Positions 44,306-52,294 of a stretch of DNA of 52,294 nt are shown here, piece by piece. The DNA comes from Verrucomicrobiota bacterium (GTDB lineage: Bacteria > Verrucomicrobiota > Verrucomicrobiia > Opitutales > Opitutaceae): the NCBI GenBank assembly GCA_030604905.1, contig JAUVVA010000013.1, forward strand, positions 1 through 52,294, written 5' to 3'. Every line of letters starts with the position of its first letter. Within the stretch, counting starts at the first letter, position 1. The position numbers were made by a program, and so were the translations under genes. The notes under the pieces are model-generated. The model saw only the letters and a program-made list of their open reading frames with translations, did not search any database and had not been told where the DNA came from.

Positions 44306-45070
44306 ATGCACCCCGCCCCGCCACCCGCTCCCCCGGCCCGCCCGCGCGCCTTCACCCTGATCGAGCTCCTCACCGTCATCGCCATCATCGGTGTGCTCGC
44401 CGGCATCCTCATCCCCGTCGTCGGCAAGGTCCGCGAGTCCGCCCGCGTCGCGCAAGGCGTCTCCAACCTCCGGCAGATCGGCGCGGCCGTGCACCTCTAC
44501 GCCGCCCAAAACCGCGACCTCCTCCCCTACGGCACCGAATACAACGAAGGCGGCGCCGCCGTCACCGACTGGGCCCTCCGCCTCAGCGCCGGCTACATCG
44601 CCTCCGGCCTGCGCGCCGACTACGGCGGCGGCGTGCAGCGCCACCCGATCTTCACCGATCCGCTCGCCAGGATCACCAACCCCGCCGGCACCCTCCACTT
44701 CTCCGCCCACCCGCGGCTCTTCCCCCGCAGCGACCAGCCCGCCACCAACCCGCCCATGCGCATCGGCCAGCTCCGCCGCCCCGCCGAGCTCGTCATGGTC
44801 ATGGACGCCGGGCAGGATCCCGCCAACGGCAACTCCCTCGCCCGCGCCATCAACGTGCCCGGCATCAACACCGTCTACAACCCCGCCTCCTCCACCCTCG
44901 ACGACCCTGTCGCGATCACGGCGAACAACAACTCCGACACCACCTTCGGCGCCGGCTCCATCCGCTACCGCCTCCGCAACGACAGCGCCGCCAAGCTCCT
45001 CTTCGCCGACGGCCACGTCGCCATCTTCGCGCGCGGCGAGATCCGCAACCGCCACATTCAAGCCGAGTAA
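44306..45070 (+). CDS. Pseudopilin-like protein (prepilin N-methylation motif)
   Basis: 254 residues. Pro-rich 15-residue leader, then FTLIELLTVIAIIGVLAG, SNLRQIGAAVHLYAAQNRDL and a C-terminal LLFADGHVAIF (DGHV motif). Same family as the protein at 22570; the shared VGKVR[ED]SAR segment shows they are paralogues. Followed after 7 bp by a secreted glycosidase gene. Confidence 0.88.
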   Translation: MHPAPPPAPPARPRAFTLIELLTVIAIIGVLAGILIPVVGKVRESARVAQGVSNLRQIGAAVHLYAAQNRDLLPYGTEYNEGGAAVTDWALRLSAGYIASGLRADYGGGVQRHPIFTDPLARITNPAGTLHFSAHPRLFPRSDQPATNPPMRIGQLRRPAELVMVMDAGQDPANGNSLARAINVPGINTVYNPASSTLDDPVAITANNNSDTTFGAGSIRYRLRNDSAAKLLFADGHVAIFARGEIRNRHIQAE

Positions 45071-45077
45071 GTTCCCC

Positions 45078-46370
45078 ATGCCCCGCTCCCTCCTCCGGGC
45101 CGCGCTCACGGCCCTCCTGGCCACCGGCTTGCCCCTCGCCTCCTTCGTCGCCGCCGCCCCGGCCGCCTCCTCCGCCCTCCCCCGCGTCGAGATCGTCGGC
45201 GAGCCCGGCTCATGGCGCCTCCTGCGCGACGGCCGGCCCTTTTTCATGCACGGCGTCGGCGGCGACGGCGACTACCGCAAGCTCGCCGCCATCGGCGGCA
45301 ACATCGTCCGCACCTACAGCGCCACCGGCGTGGAGGACCAGCTGCATCGCGCCCGCGAGGCCGGACTCGCCGTGATGTTCGGCCTCTGGGTCGGCCACGA
45401 GCGCCACGGCTTCGACTACGCCGACCCCGTCCGCGTCGAGCGCCAGCGCCGCGCCGTCGTCGAGGCCGTGCTCGCCCACCGCGACAATCCCGACATCCTC
45501 CTCTGGGCCGTCGGCAACGAGATGGAAGGCGACGGGCGCAACCCCGCCGTCTGGCGCGAGGTCAACCACCTCGCCCGCCTCGTGAAGGAGCTCGATCCGC
45601 GCCCCGTGCTCACCGTCATCGCCGGCGCCGCCTCGCACAAGCTCGAGGCCGTGCGCGACCTCTGCCCCGACCTCGATCTCCTCGGCATCAACTCCTACGG
45701 CGGCCTCGGCGGCGTGCACCAACGCATGCTCGATCACGGTCCCCGCATCCCCTACGCGATCACCGAGTTTGGCGCCCGCGGCCCTTGGGAGAGCGGCCGC
45801 AGCGCCTGGGGTGTCGAGCTCGAGCAGACCAGCACCCAGAAAGGCGAGATGATCCTCGACGGCTGGCGCCGCCACATCGCCGCGCGGGAAGGCTGGTGCC
45901 TCGGTGGCTTCGCCTTCCGTTGGGGCTGGAAGCAGGAGGCCACCCACACCTGGTTCGCCCTCTTTCTCGACGACGGGTCCCCCACCGCGACGATCGATTA
46001 CCTGCACCAGGCCTGGACCGGACGCTGGCCCGCCGAACGCGGGCCCGGCATCGAGCCGCTGCACCTTCCGGTCCTCGCGCGCCCCCTCTCCGCGGGCCGG
46101 CGCGTGCCCCTGAGCGTCACCGCCTCGACCGCCACCGGGCGGCCCCTGCGTTACGAATGGAGCGTGTGGGAGGAGAGCCGCGACCGGCGCGAAGGCGGCG
46201 ACCGCGAGGCGCGCCCGGCCAAGGTCCCGGAGTCGATCGTGCAACGCGACCCCGCCTCGCCCGCCGCGGAGTTGATCGCGCCGCCGCCCGGCCGCTACCG
46301 CGTCTTCGTCACGGTGCGCGACCACGCCGGCCGCGCCGCCACCCACAACCTCCCCTTCCTGGTCGAGTAA
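45078..46370 (+). CDS. Secreted TIM-barrel glycosidase (GH2/GH5-like, clan A)
   Basis: 430 residues from ATG 45078. Signal peptide MPRSLLRAALTALLATGLPL. Barrel start RPFFMHGVGGDGDYRKLAAI, acid/base Glu in LLWAVGNEMEGDG, INSYGG, and nucleophile Glu in YAITEFGARGPWES, the clan GH-A arrangement. A C-terminal ~100-residue Ig-like domain (YEWSVWEES, YRVFVTVRDHAGR) follows. Substrate not determinable. It ends 6 bp before the convergent tatD. Confidence 0.85.
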   Translation: MPRSLLRAALTALLATGLPLASFVAAAPAASSALPRVEIVGEPGSWRLLRDGRPFFMHGVGGDGDYRKLAAIGGNIVRTYSATGVEDQLHRAREAGLAVMFGLWVGHERHGFDYADPVRVERQRRAVVEAVLAHRDNPDILLWAVGNEMEGDGRNPAVWREVNHLARLVKELDPRPVLTVIAGAASHKLEAVRDLCPDLDLLGINSYGGLGGVHQRMLDHGPRIPYAITEFGARGPWESGRSAWGVELEQTSTQKGEMILDGWRRHIAAREGWCLGGFAFRWGWKQEATHTWFALFLDDGSPTATIDYLHQAWTGRWPAERGPGIEPLHLPVLARPLSAGRRVPLSVTASTATGRPLRYEWSVWEESRDRREGGDREARPAKVPESIVQRDPASPAAELIAPPPGRYRVFVTVRDHAGRAATHNLPFLVE

Positions 46371-46376
46371 CCCCCG

Positions 46377-47183
46377 TCACAGCCCGAAAAACTCCCGCGC
46401 GCCGCGCGTCGTCCGCGCCGCCAGCTCCGCCAGCTCGAGCCCCAGCGCCGCCGCGGCCGCCTCCGCCGTGTGCCGCATCAAGGCCGGCTCGTTCGGCTTT
46501 CCCCGATGCGGCTCCGGCGTCAGGTAGGGCGCGTCCGTCTCCAACATCAGCCGCTCCACGCCCTGCGCCACCAGCGCCTCCCGCACCGCCCCGGCGTTCT
46601 TGTAGGTCAGCACGCCCGTGAACGACCCGCGCCCGCCGCGTCGCTGCAACTCCGCCATCTCGGCCGGCCCCTCGGTGAAGCAGTGAAACACCACGCGCTC
46701 CCAGCTCACGCCGCTGGCGTCGATCATCTCCACGCACTCCCGGAAGGCCCCGCGCGAGTGCACCACCAGCGGGCAACGCAGCCGCTCCGCCACCAGCAAC
46801 TGCGCCGCGAAGGCCGCCCGCTGCCACCCGAAGATCCGCGCCGCCCGCTCCGGATCGTTTTTCGGCAGATGAAAGCGATCCAGCCCGCACTCGCCCAGCG
46901 CCACCGGACGCGCGCCCGTCCCCTGCCAAAAGACCTCCAGCTCCGCCAGCTCCTCGCTCCAACGCTCGTCCACCGAGCACGGGTGCAGCCCGACCGTGTA
47001 GTGGACCGCGCCCGCGTGCCGCTCGGCCAGGCCCCGGTAGCGCGCCCAGTCCTCCGTCGAGGTGCCGATCGTCACCACTTGCGTCACCCCCGCCGCCCGC
47101 GCCCGGGCCAACACGGCCTCGGTCTCGCCGCGTTTGTCGAAACTCTCCAGATGCGTGTGCGAATCGATCAACTCCAGGGACAT
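46377..47183 (-). CDS. tatD: TatD-family metal-dependent deoxyribonuclease
   Basis: 268 residues from ATG 47183 (MSLELIDSHTHLES), preferred over upstream in-frame starts because it matches the family N-terminus. Ligands: HTH in DSHTHLE, Glu in ALGECGLDRFH, His in LVVHSRGA, His in VVFHCFTEG, Asp in MLETDAPYLTPEP. Family members are 3'-exonucleases or D-aminoacyl-tRNA deacylase relatives. Confidence 0.93.
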   Translation of the reverse strand: MSLELIDSHTHLESFDKRGETEAVLARARAAGVTQVVTIGTSTEDWARYRGLAERHAGAVHYTVGLHPCSVDERWSEELAELEVFWQGTGARPVALGECGLDRFHLPKNDPERAARIFGWQRAAFAAQLLVAERLRCPLVVHSRGAFRECVEMIDASGVSWERVVFHCFTEGPAEMAELQRRGGRGSFTGVLTYKNAGAVREALVAQGVERLMLETDAPYLTPEPHRGKPNEPALMRHTAEAAAAALGLELAELAARTTRGAREFFGL

Positions 47184-47285
47184 GGTCTTCGGGGGAAAAA
47201 GCGGACAGCCTCGCCGCACGACGGCCTCCGACACACGGAAAAAAACGCGCCCAAGCCGGCTCACCCGCGCGCCCAAGGACGAGAA

Positions 47286-47362
47286 TGGTCGGGGCGATAG
47301 GATTCGAACCTACGACCTCCTGGTCCCAAACCAGGCGCTCTACCAGGCTAAGCTACACCCCG
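47286..47362 (-). tRNA. tRNA-Pro (anticodon UGG)
   Basis: The complement gives CGGGGTG as the 5' acceptor strand and CGCCCCG as the 3' strand, a D-arm with AGC...GGTAGAGC, and an anticodon stem CCTGG/CCAGG with loop TTTGGGA, hence UGG. The T-arm contains GGTTCGAATCC, then discriminator A and encoded CCA. 77 nt including CCA. The flanks ACGAGAAT and ATTCTCGT are complementary and extend the acceptor stem. Confidence 0.97.
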
Positions 47363-47503
47363 ATTCTCGTTGCGTGAGACAGGAGAAGGAGGCCGTGCCC
47401 CCGGGCGAGTCAACCCCCGGCTTGGCCTCCCTCTTGCCGCTAAGCCGGCGACACACCTGTTTATCGACAAGTCGCCGCCCTCCTGCCGGCATCGACCCCC
47501 ACG

Positions 47504-48475
<972 letters not shown>

Positions 48476-48485
48476 GCCGCCCTCC

Positions 48486-49481
48486 TCACCCGGCGCGCTT
48501 GGCCCAGCGCGCCGCCAGCGCCCCGTGGATCGAGAGCTGGAGGGGATGATAGATCAACAGGGGCAACAAAATCAGGCCCGTGCGCGGGTCGCCGCCAAAG
48601 ATCACCCCCGCCAGCGGCACGCCCGAGGCCAGCGTCTTTTGCACCGCGCAAAACTCCGCCGCGATCGCGTCCCCCGGGGCCAGCCCCGCCGCGCGCACCA
48701 GCCCGCGCGTGGCCGCCGTCGCCAGCACAAACAGCCCCAGCGCGATCGCCAGCGCCTCCAGGGGCAGCAGCACGCCGTGCCGCGTCCACACCTCCGCCTG
48801 CGCCGCATCGCAAAAAGCCGCGAACACGATGAACAAAATCAGGCAGGTGCTGAGCGTCCCCAGTCCCTTCTTCCGCGCCGCCGCCCAGTCCCCGATCCCA
48901 CGCCGCAGCAGCTGCCCCGCCAGAAAGGGCAGCACGATCAAGCGGATCAACTCCCACAGCACCCGGCCCACGTCGATCCCGCCCCCCTGCGCGCCCGCCG
49001 CAAGCCCCTGCGACCCGAGCGCCAGGGCCAGCAACAGGGGCGTGAGCACCACGCCGAGCAGGCTGGAGAGCACCGCGTTGCAGATCGCGCCGGCCGTGTT
49101 GCCGCCCGCCGCCGCGGTCAGCACCGCCGCCGACGAGATCGTCGAGGGCAGCACGCTCAAAAACACCAGCCCCAGTCGCAGCTCCTCCGGCAGCCAGCGC
49201 CCGAACAGCAGCGCCGCCGCGAGCCCGATCAGCGGGAACCCCGCGAAAGTCATCCCCTGCACCACCGCGTGCAGCCTCGTCTGGCCGAGCGCCGCGCGTA
49301 TCGCCGCCGTCGGCAGCAGCAGACCCTGGATCAAAAAGATCAAGCCGACGCCGAGGCGCGTCGTCAGCTCGGGCCGCAGCCAGCCCCCGCGGCTGGCGAT
49401 CTCGGGCGCCACCCAGGCCAGCGCGAAGACCACCGGCAGGAGGCAGACAAACCACTGCTGTGCCCAGACTCGGCGAAACAT
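48486..49481 (-). CDS. BASS-family (YfeH/SLC10A7-like) transporter
   Basis: 331 residues, about ten membrane segments. N-terminus VCLLPVVFALAWVAPEIASR, then GLIFLIQGLLLP, the VFLSVLPSTISSAAVLTAAA crossover-helix region with a GGNTAGAICNAVLSS segment, and IAAEFCAVQKTLASGVPLAG, features I know from bacterial bile-acid:sodium symporter-like proteins of the SLC10A7 type. Substrate unknown. Convergent with the ABC ATPase gene (10 bp between stops). Confidence 0.87.
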   Translation of the reverse strand: MFRRVWAQQWFVCLLPVVFALAWVAPEIASRGGWLRPELTTRLGVGLIFLIQGLLLPTAAIRAALGQTRLHAVVQGMTFAGFPLIGLAAALLFGRWLPEELRLGLVFLSVLPSTISSAAVLTAAAGGNTAGAICNAVLSSLLGVVLTPLLLALALGSQGLAAGAQGGGIDVGRVLWELIRLIVLPFLAGQLLRRGIGDWAAARKKGLGTLSTCLILFIVFAAFCDAAQAEVWTRHGVLLPLEALAIALGLFVLATAATRGLVRAAGLAPGDAIAAEFCAVQKTLASGVPLAGVIFGGDPRTGLILLPLLIYHPLQLSIHGALAARWAKRAG

Positions 49482-49690
49482 GCCCCGCAGGCTAAGGAGG
49501 AGGCCACCCCGCGCGACAGCCCAAAGCGCGGGTGTTTTGGGCGTCTCCCTCGTCTCCCCTGGCCCGCACGGAGCCGCCCCGGCGCGAGCGGCTTCGTGCT
49601 GACCTGAAAAAGCTCGCCGAGCGGCCGGGATTGCCCGCCCCGCAAGCCCCGCTTGACTCCCCTTCCGACTCTCCCCCTCCGCTCCCCTCC

Positions 49691-50335
49691 ATGAAAAAAG
49701 CCGCCATCCTCCAAAAGCTCAGCACCGAAAAGGTCGTCGCCCTCATCCGTGCCGACAACCCCGACGGTCTGCTCGACTGCGCCAAGGCCCTCGCCGCCGG
49801 CGGGCTCACCTCCATCGAGCTCACCATGACCACGCCCGGCGCCATCCGCATGCTGGAGAAAGCCAGCGCCGAGCTGCCCGATTTTCTTTTCGGCCTCGGC
49901 ACCGTGCTCGACGCCGAGACCGCCCGCGCCGGCATCCTCGCCGGGGCCAAGTTCATCGTCACCCCGGCGCTCCGCCCCGATGTGATCACGCTCTGCCAGC
50001 GCTACTCGGTGCCGATCTTCGCCGGCGCGCTCACGCCCACCGAAGTCATCAACGCGTGGGAGATGGGCGCCGATGCCGCCAAGGTTTTCCCGGCCGAGTT
50101 CTTCGGTCCCGCCTATATCAAGTCGCTCAAGGCCCCGCTCCCGCAGGTGGAGCTCGTGCCCACGGGCGGTGTCACCGCCGAAAACGTGGGCGAGTTCATC
50201 AAGGCCGGCGCCTTCGCCACCGCCGCCGGCAGCTCGCTCGTCGAGGCCAAGGCGCTGAAGGAGAAAAACTGGGCGGCCATCACCGCCAAGGCCCAGGCCT
50301 TCGTCAAAGCCGTCGCCGCCGCGACCGCCAAGTAA
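49691..50335 (+). CDS. eda: KDPG/KHG aldolase
   Basis: 214 residues from ATG 49691. Class I aldolase: Glu in SIELTMTTPGA, substrate region GLGTVLDAETA, FIVTPALRP, Schiff-base lysine in GADAAKVFPAEFFGP, and VPTGGVTAENVGEF. Cleaves 2-keto-3-deoxy-6-phosphogluconate to pyruvate and glyceraldehyde-3-phosphate (Entner-Doudoroff) or acts on related keto acids. Preceded by 209 bp without a gene. Confidence 0.92.
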   Translation: MKKAAILQKLSTEKVVALIRADNPDGLLDCAKALAAGGLTSIELTMTTPGAIRMLEKASAELPDFLFGLGTVLDAETARAGILAGAKFIVTPALRPDVITLCQRYSVPIFAGALTPTEVINAWEMGADAAKVFPAEFFGPAYIKSLKAPLPQVELVPTGGVTAENVGEFIKAGAFATAAGSSLVEAKALKEKNWAAITAKAQAFVKAVAAATAK

Positions 50336-50353
50336 GCGAGCCGCAGGATCTGT

Positions 50354-51172
50354 CTAGGGTCGCGTCTGGCGGGCCTCTTCGGCAAAGGCCCGCCAGCCCT
50401 CCGCCGCCGACTGGCCGGGGCGCAGGCGCAAAGGGTAATCGGAGCCAAACAACACCTGCTCCGGCCGCACACTCACGCCGCGCATCGCCCAGGCGGCCTC
50501 GCCGTAGATCAGCGGCGCCGCCGCCGTGTCGACCCACACGTTGGGCAGATCGCGCACGTCATAGCCGCCGGCCCAGTGCGCGAGCACAAACTCCACCCGC
50601 GGCCAGGCCCGCGCCAGCGCGCGAAAATCCTCCTCGGGCGTCAGCACCTTGCCGGGATAAGGTTTCGCGCGCGGCTCGGTGACGTGGAGATTCACCCGCC
50701 AGCGCCACTCCTCGGCGAGCGCGAGCGCCGCCCGCATCCCCTCGCTCTCCACGCTCGCGCCGACGCTGTGCGGCGAGAGTTCGCCCAGCCCGGCGAGCCC
50801 CTCGTCGCGCGCCCGCCGCAGCTCCGCGCGAATCTCCGCCGCCGGCGCCCCCGGCTGCACCGTCGCCCAGGCCTCGAGCCGGTCCGGGTGCGCGTTTACC
50901 CAGCGCGCCATCGCCCGGTTGTGCCAGGCGCAGGTCTCGGGCCGCTCCCAATACCAGCCGAGCAACACGGCTCGGGCCACGCCGGCCGCGTCCATCGCGC
51001 GCAGCAACTCGTCCACCTCGGGAAACTCCTGCACCGGCGAGCCGTCGCGCCGCGTGCGCACGCACATGCGCGCCCAGGCCGGCTCGCCCTGCGCCGCCGC
51101 CCAGGCCGCCGGATCGCGGTTCAGCTCGGACGGGTAGAGATGGACGTGATGATCGACCAGCGACACGGGCAC
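50354..51172 (-). CDS. Amidohydrolase-2 family metal-dependent hydrolase
   Basis: About 272 residues from a GTG at 51172 (VPVSLVDHHVHLYP); a GTG at 51166 or a TTG at 51202 is equally open, so the start is uncertain. TIM-barrel hydrolase landmarks: DHHVHLYP, GLGELSPHSVG, VNLHVTEP, FVLAHWAGGYDV and LFGSDYPLRL. The family includes lactonases and decarboxylases; a sugar lactonase is possible but unproven. Convergent with eda. Confidence 0.83.
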   Translation of the reverse strand: MPVSLVDHHVHLYPSELNRDPAAWAAAQGEPAWARMCVRTRRDGSPVQEFPEVDELLRAMDAAGVARAVLLGWYWERPETCAWHNRAMARWVNAHPDRLEAWATVQPGAPAAEIRAELRRARDEGLAGLGELSPHSVGASVESEGMRAALALAEEWRWRVNLHVTEPRAKPYPGKVLTPEEDFRALARAWPRVEFVLAHWAGGYDVRDLPNVWVDTAAAPLIYGEAAWAMRGVSVRPEQVLFGSDYPLRLRPGQSAAEGWRAFAEEARQTRP

Positions 51173-51253
51173 AGAGCAAGCCGCGCCCTCGCCCGGAGGC
51201 AAGAGCGCGGACCGCGCGAAGGCGCCGGCGTGGCGGCGGGGGCTCAGCCGACC

Positions 51254-52294
51254 TCAGCTCTCCGCGCGCTTCTGCGCGTCGGCCTCGATCAGGGCCTTCA
51301 CGCGGTCGAGCTCGGCCTTCACCGCGGCCTTCACGCCCTCGAGCTCGGCGGCGTTTTTCACCGGGGCCTTGGCGAAGACGTAGAACTTCATCTTCGGCTC
51401 CGTGCCCGAGCCGCGCGCGGCGAAGGTGTAGCCGTTGGCGAGGGTCACGAGGTAGAGGTCCTGCTTGGGCACGAGTTCGCCGTCGGCGTCGCGGATATCC
51501 TGCCGGCCGAAGTCCTCGAACTTGGTCACGGCCACGTCGCCGAAGGCCTTGGGCGGCTCGGCTCGGTAGGTCTCGAGGATGCGCTTGATCTTCGCCGCGC
51601 CGCTCGCGCCCTCGTAGTAGAGGTTGATCACGCCCTCGAGGAAGAAGCCGGTGCGCAGGTAGATCTCGTCGAGATACTCCGGCACGGTGAGGCCGCGGCT
51701 CTTCACGTGGGCGCAGAGCTCGGCGAGCATGAGGCAGGCGGAGTTGCCGTCCTTGTCGCGCACGAGGTCGTTGGCCAGGTAGCCGTAGCTCTCCTCGGTG
51801 CCGAAGAGGTAGAAGGTGGAGAACTCCTGCAGGAGCTTGGCGCGGCTGGCGAAGGGCGTGGCGTTGTAGTCGAGCGCGACGCCGTGCTTGGCGAGGTAGC
51901 CGGCGCGCAGCTGGTCCTCGTAACCGCGGATCTTGGCGGCGATCCACTTGAAGCCGGTGAGGGTGTTGACGACCTTCACGCCGTGGGAGCGGGCGATCTC
52001 GTCCTGGAGCGCGGTGGTGACGAAGGTTTTCACGAGCGCGGCCTTGTCGGTCCCGGCCTTGGGGATGATGCCGAGCTCCTTGTAGCGGGAAATCCGATAC
52101 TCGGTCATCAGCGCGCCGATCTGGTTGCCGGTGAGGAGATGCATCTTGCCGTCCTTGCCGCGCACCGCCGCGCCCATGCGGTCGCAGTCGGGGTCGGTGG
52201 CCATCACGAGATCGAGGCCCTTCTCGTCGGCGAGTTTCACCGCGAGGGCGAGCGCCTCGGCGTTTTCGGGGTTGGGCGACTTGACGCTCGGGAA
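51254..52294 (-). CDS. Phosphoglucomutase/phosphomannomutase, C-terminal part (5' end outside window)
   Basis: 347 residues in the window, with the start beyond the right edge: the frame continues upstream of the first internal Met as FPSVKSPNPENAEALALAVK. Metal-binding loop ATDPDCDRMG, sugar-specificity loop GTEESYGYLAND and phosphate loop ARGSGTEPKMKFYV are all present. It interconverts hexose 1- and 6-phosphates. The C-terminus has a charged coiled-coil-like tail (AELEGVKAAVKAELDRVKAL). Length and motifs suggest a PgcA-like enzyme. Confidence 0.94.
   Translation of the reverse strand, partial: FPSVKSPNPENAEALALAVKLADEKGLDLVMATDPDCDRMGAAVRGKDGKMHLLTGNQIGALMTEYRISRYKELGIIPKAGTDKAALVKTFVTTALQDEIARSHGVKVVNTLTGFKWIAAKIRGYEDQLRAGYLAKHGVALDYNATPFASRAKLLQEFSTFYLFGTEESYGYLANDLVRDKDGNSACLMLAELCAHVKSRGLTVPEYLDEIYLRTGFFLEGVINLYYEGASGAAKIKRILETYRAEPPKAFGDVAVTKFEDFGRQDIRDADGELVPKQDLYLVTLANGYTFAARGSGTEPKMKFYVFAKAPVKNAAELEGVKAAVKAELDRVKALIEADAQKRAES

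Noticed and set aside
47363-47503. Promoter of tRNA-Pro (TTGACT on the minus strand)
   Set aside because: The expected -10 position is entirely GC-rich; not convincing.

Overview
The window reads as a 52 kb chromosomal segment of a GC-rich bacterium of the Verrucomicrobiota, most likely an Opitutaceae-type heterotroph. This is inferred from family content, not from a marker gene. The evidence is PEP-CTERM surface proteins, FTLIELL-type pseudopilins next to secreted glycosidases, several LacI/AraC regulators with sugar genes, and a near-complete absence of Shine-Dalgarno sequences (starts are preceded by C-rich tracts). There is no phage, IS element, integron or CRISPR array, and almost all of the sequence is coding.

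Layout. (1) 1-6751, minus strand: coaE, rho (with a very long disordered N-terminus), a PilB/GspE ATPase, a PilT ATPase, and a second PilB/GspE cut by the window edge. Two copies of an inverted heptamer-repeat element fill the gaps between the three ATPases. (2) 6815-10179, plus: HD-domain protein, ComM/YifB ATPase, TIM-barrel-like protein, then a bidirectional terminator. (3) 10264-33970: a sugar/polysaccharide island with a PEP-CTERM protein, a GH106-like glycosidase, a GPH symporter, an AraC regulator, a ferritin-like protein, two related (alpha/alpha)6-type glycosidases, a pseudopilin, a LacI repressor, a creatininase-like protein, a secreted nitrilase-like hydrolase and a six-gene operon that looks like non-phosphorylative L-rhamnose catabolism (dehydrogenase, MBL-like protein, rhamnonate dehydratase, second dehydrogenase, FAH hydrolase, plus a DapA-type aldolase). 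Four near-identical palindromes (core ATCGTT flanked by TATA/ATAT arms) sit at the four promoter regions of this island and tie it together as one probable LacI regulon. (4) 34155-37173: folB, folK, rnc and a secreted PRC-barrel-like protein, with a long heptamer array between folB and folK. (5) 37388-39837: a polar amino-acid ABC transporter. (6) 39967-46370: a second sugar locus with a GH43 beta-xylosidase, a divergent LacI, a PEP-CTERM protein, a related secreted protein, a second pseudopilin and a secreted GH2/GH5-like glycosidase. (7) 46377-52294: tatD, tRNA-Pro, a lone ABC-2-type ATPase, a BASS-type transporter, KDPG aldolase, an amidohydrolase and the C-terminal part of a phosphoglucomutase.

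How it may work together (inference): secreted glycosidases and surface jelly-roll proteins release deoxy-sugars, probably rhamnose-type, from a polysaccharide. The GPH carrier imports them and the oxidative pathway yields pyruvate plus lactate or lactaldehyde. Two promoters, at 24530 and 41700, place their predicted start sites almost on the ATG, so these transcripts may be leaderless.

The most interesting unexplained signals are an MBL-fold protein in the rhamnonate operon whose HxHxDH motif is wholly replaced, a 19-bp GTATC...TAC palindrome-like word recurring inside genes in spite of codon bias, the GTC-centred heptamer arrays, and a beta-sandwich module shared between a stand-alone PEP-CTERM protein and a giant glycosidase.
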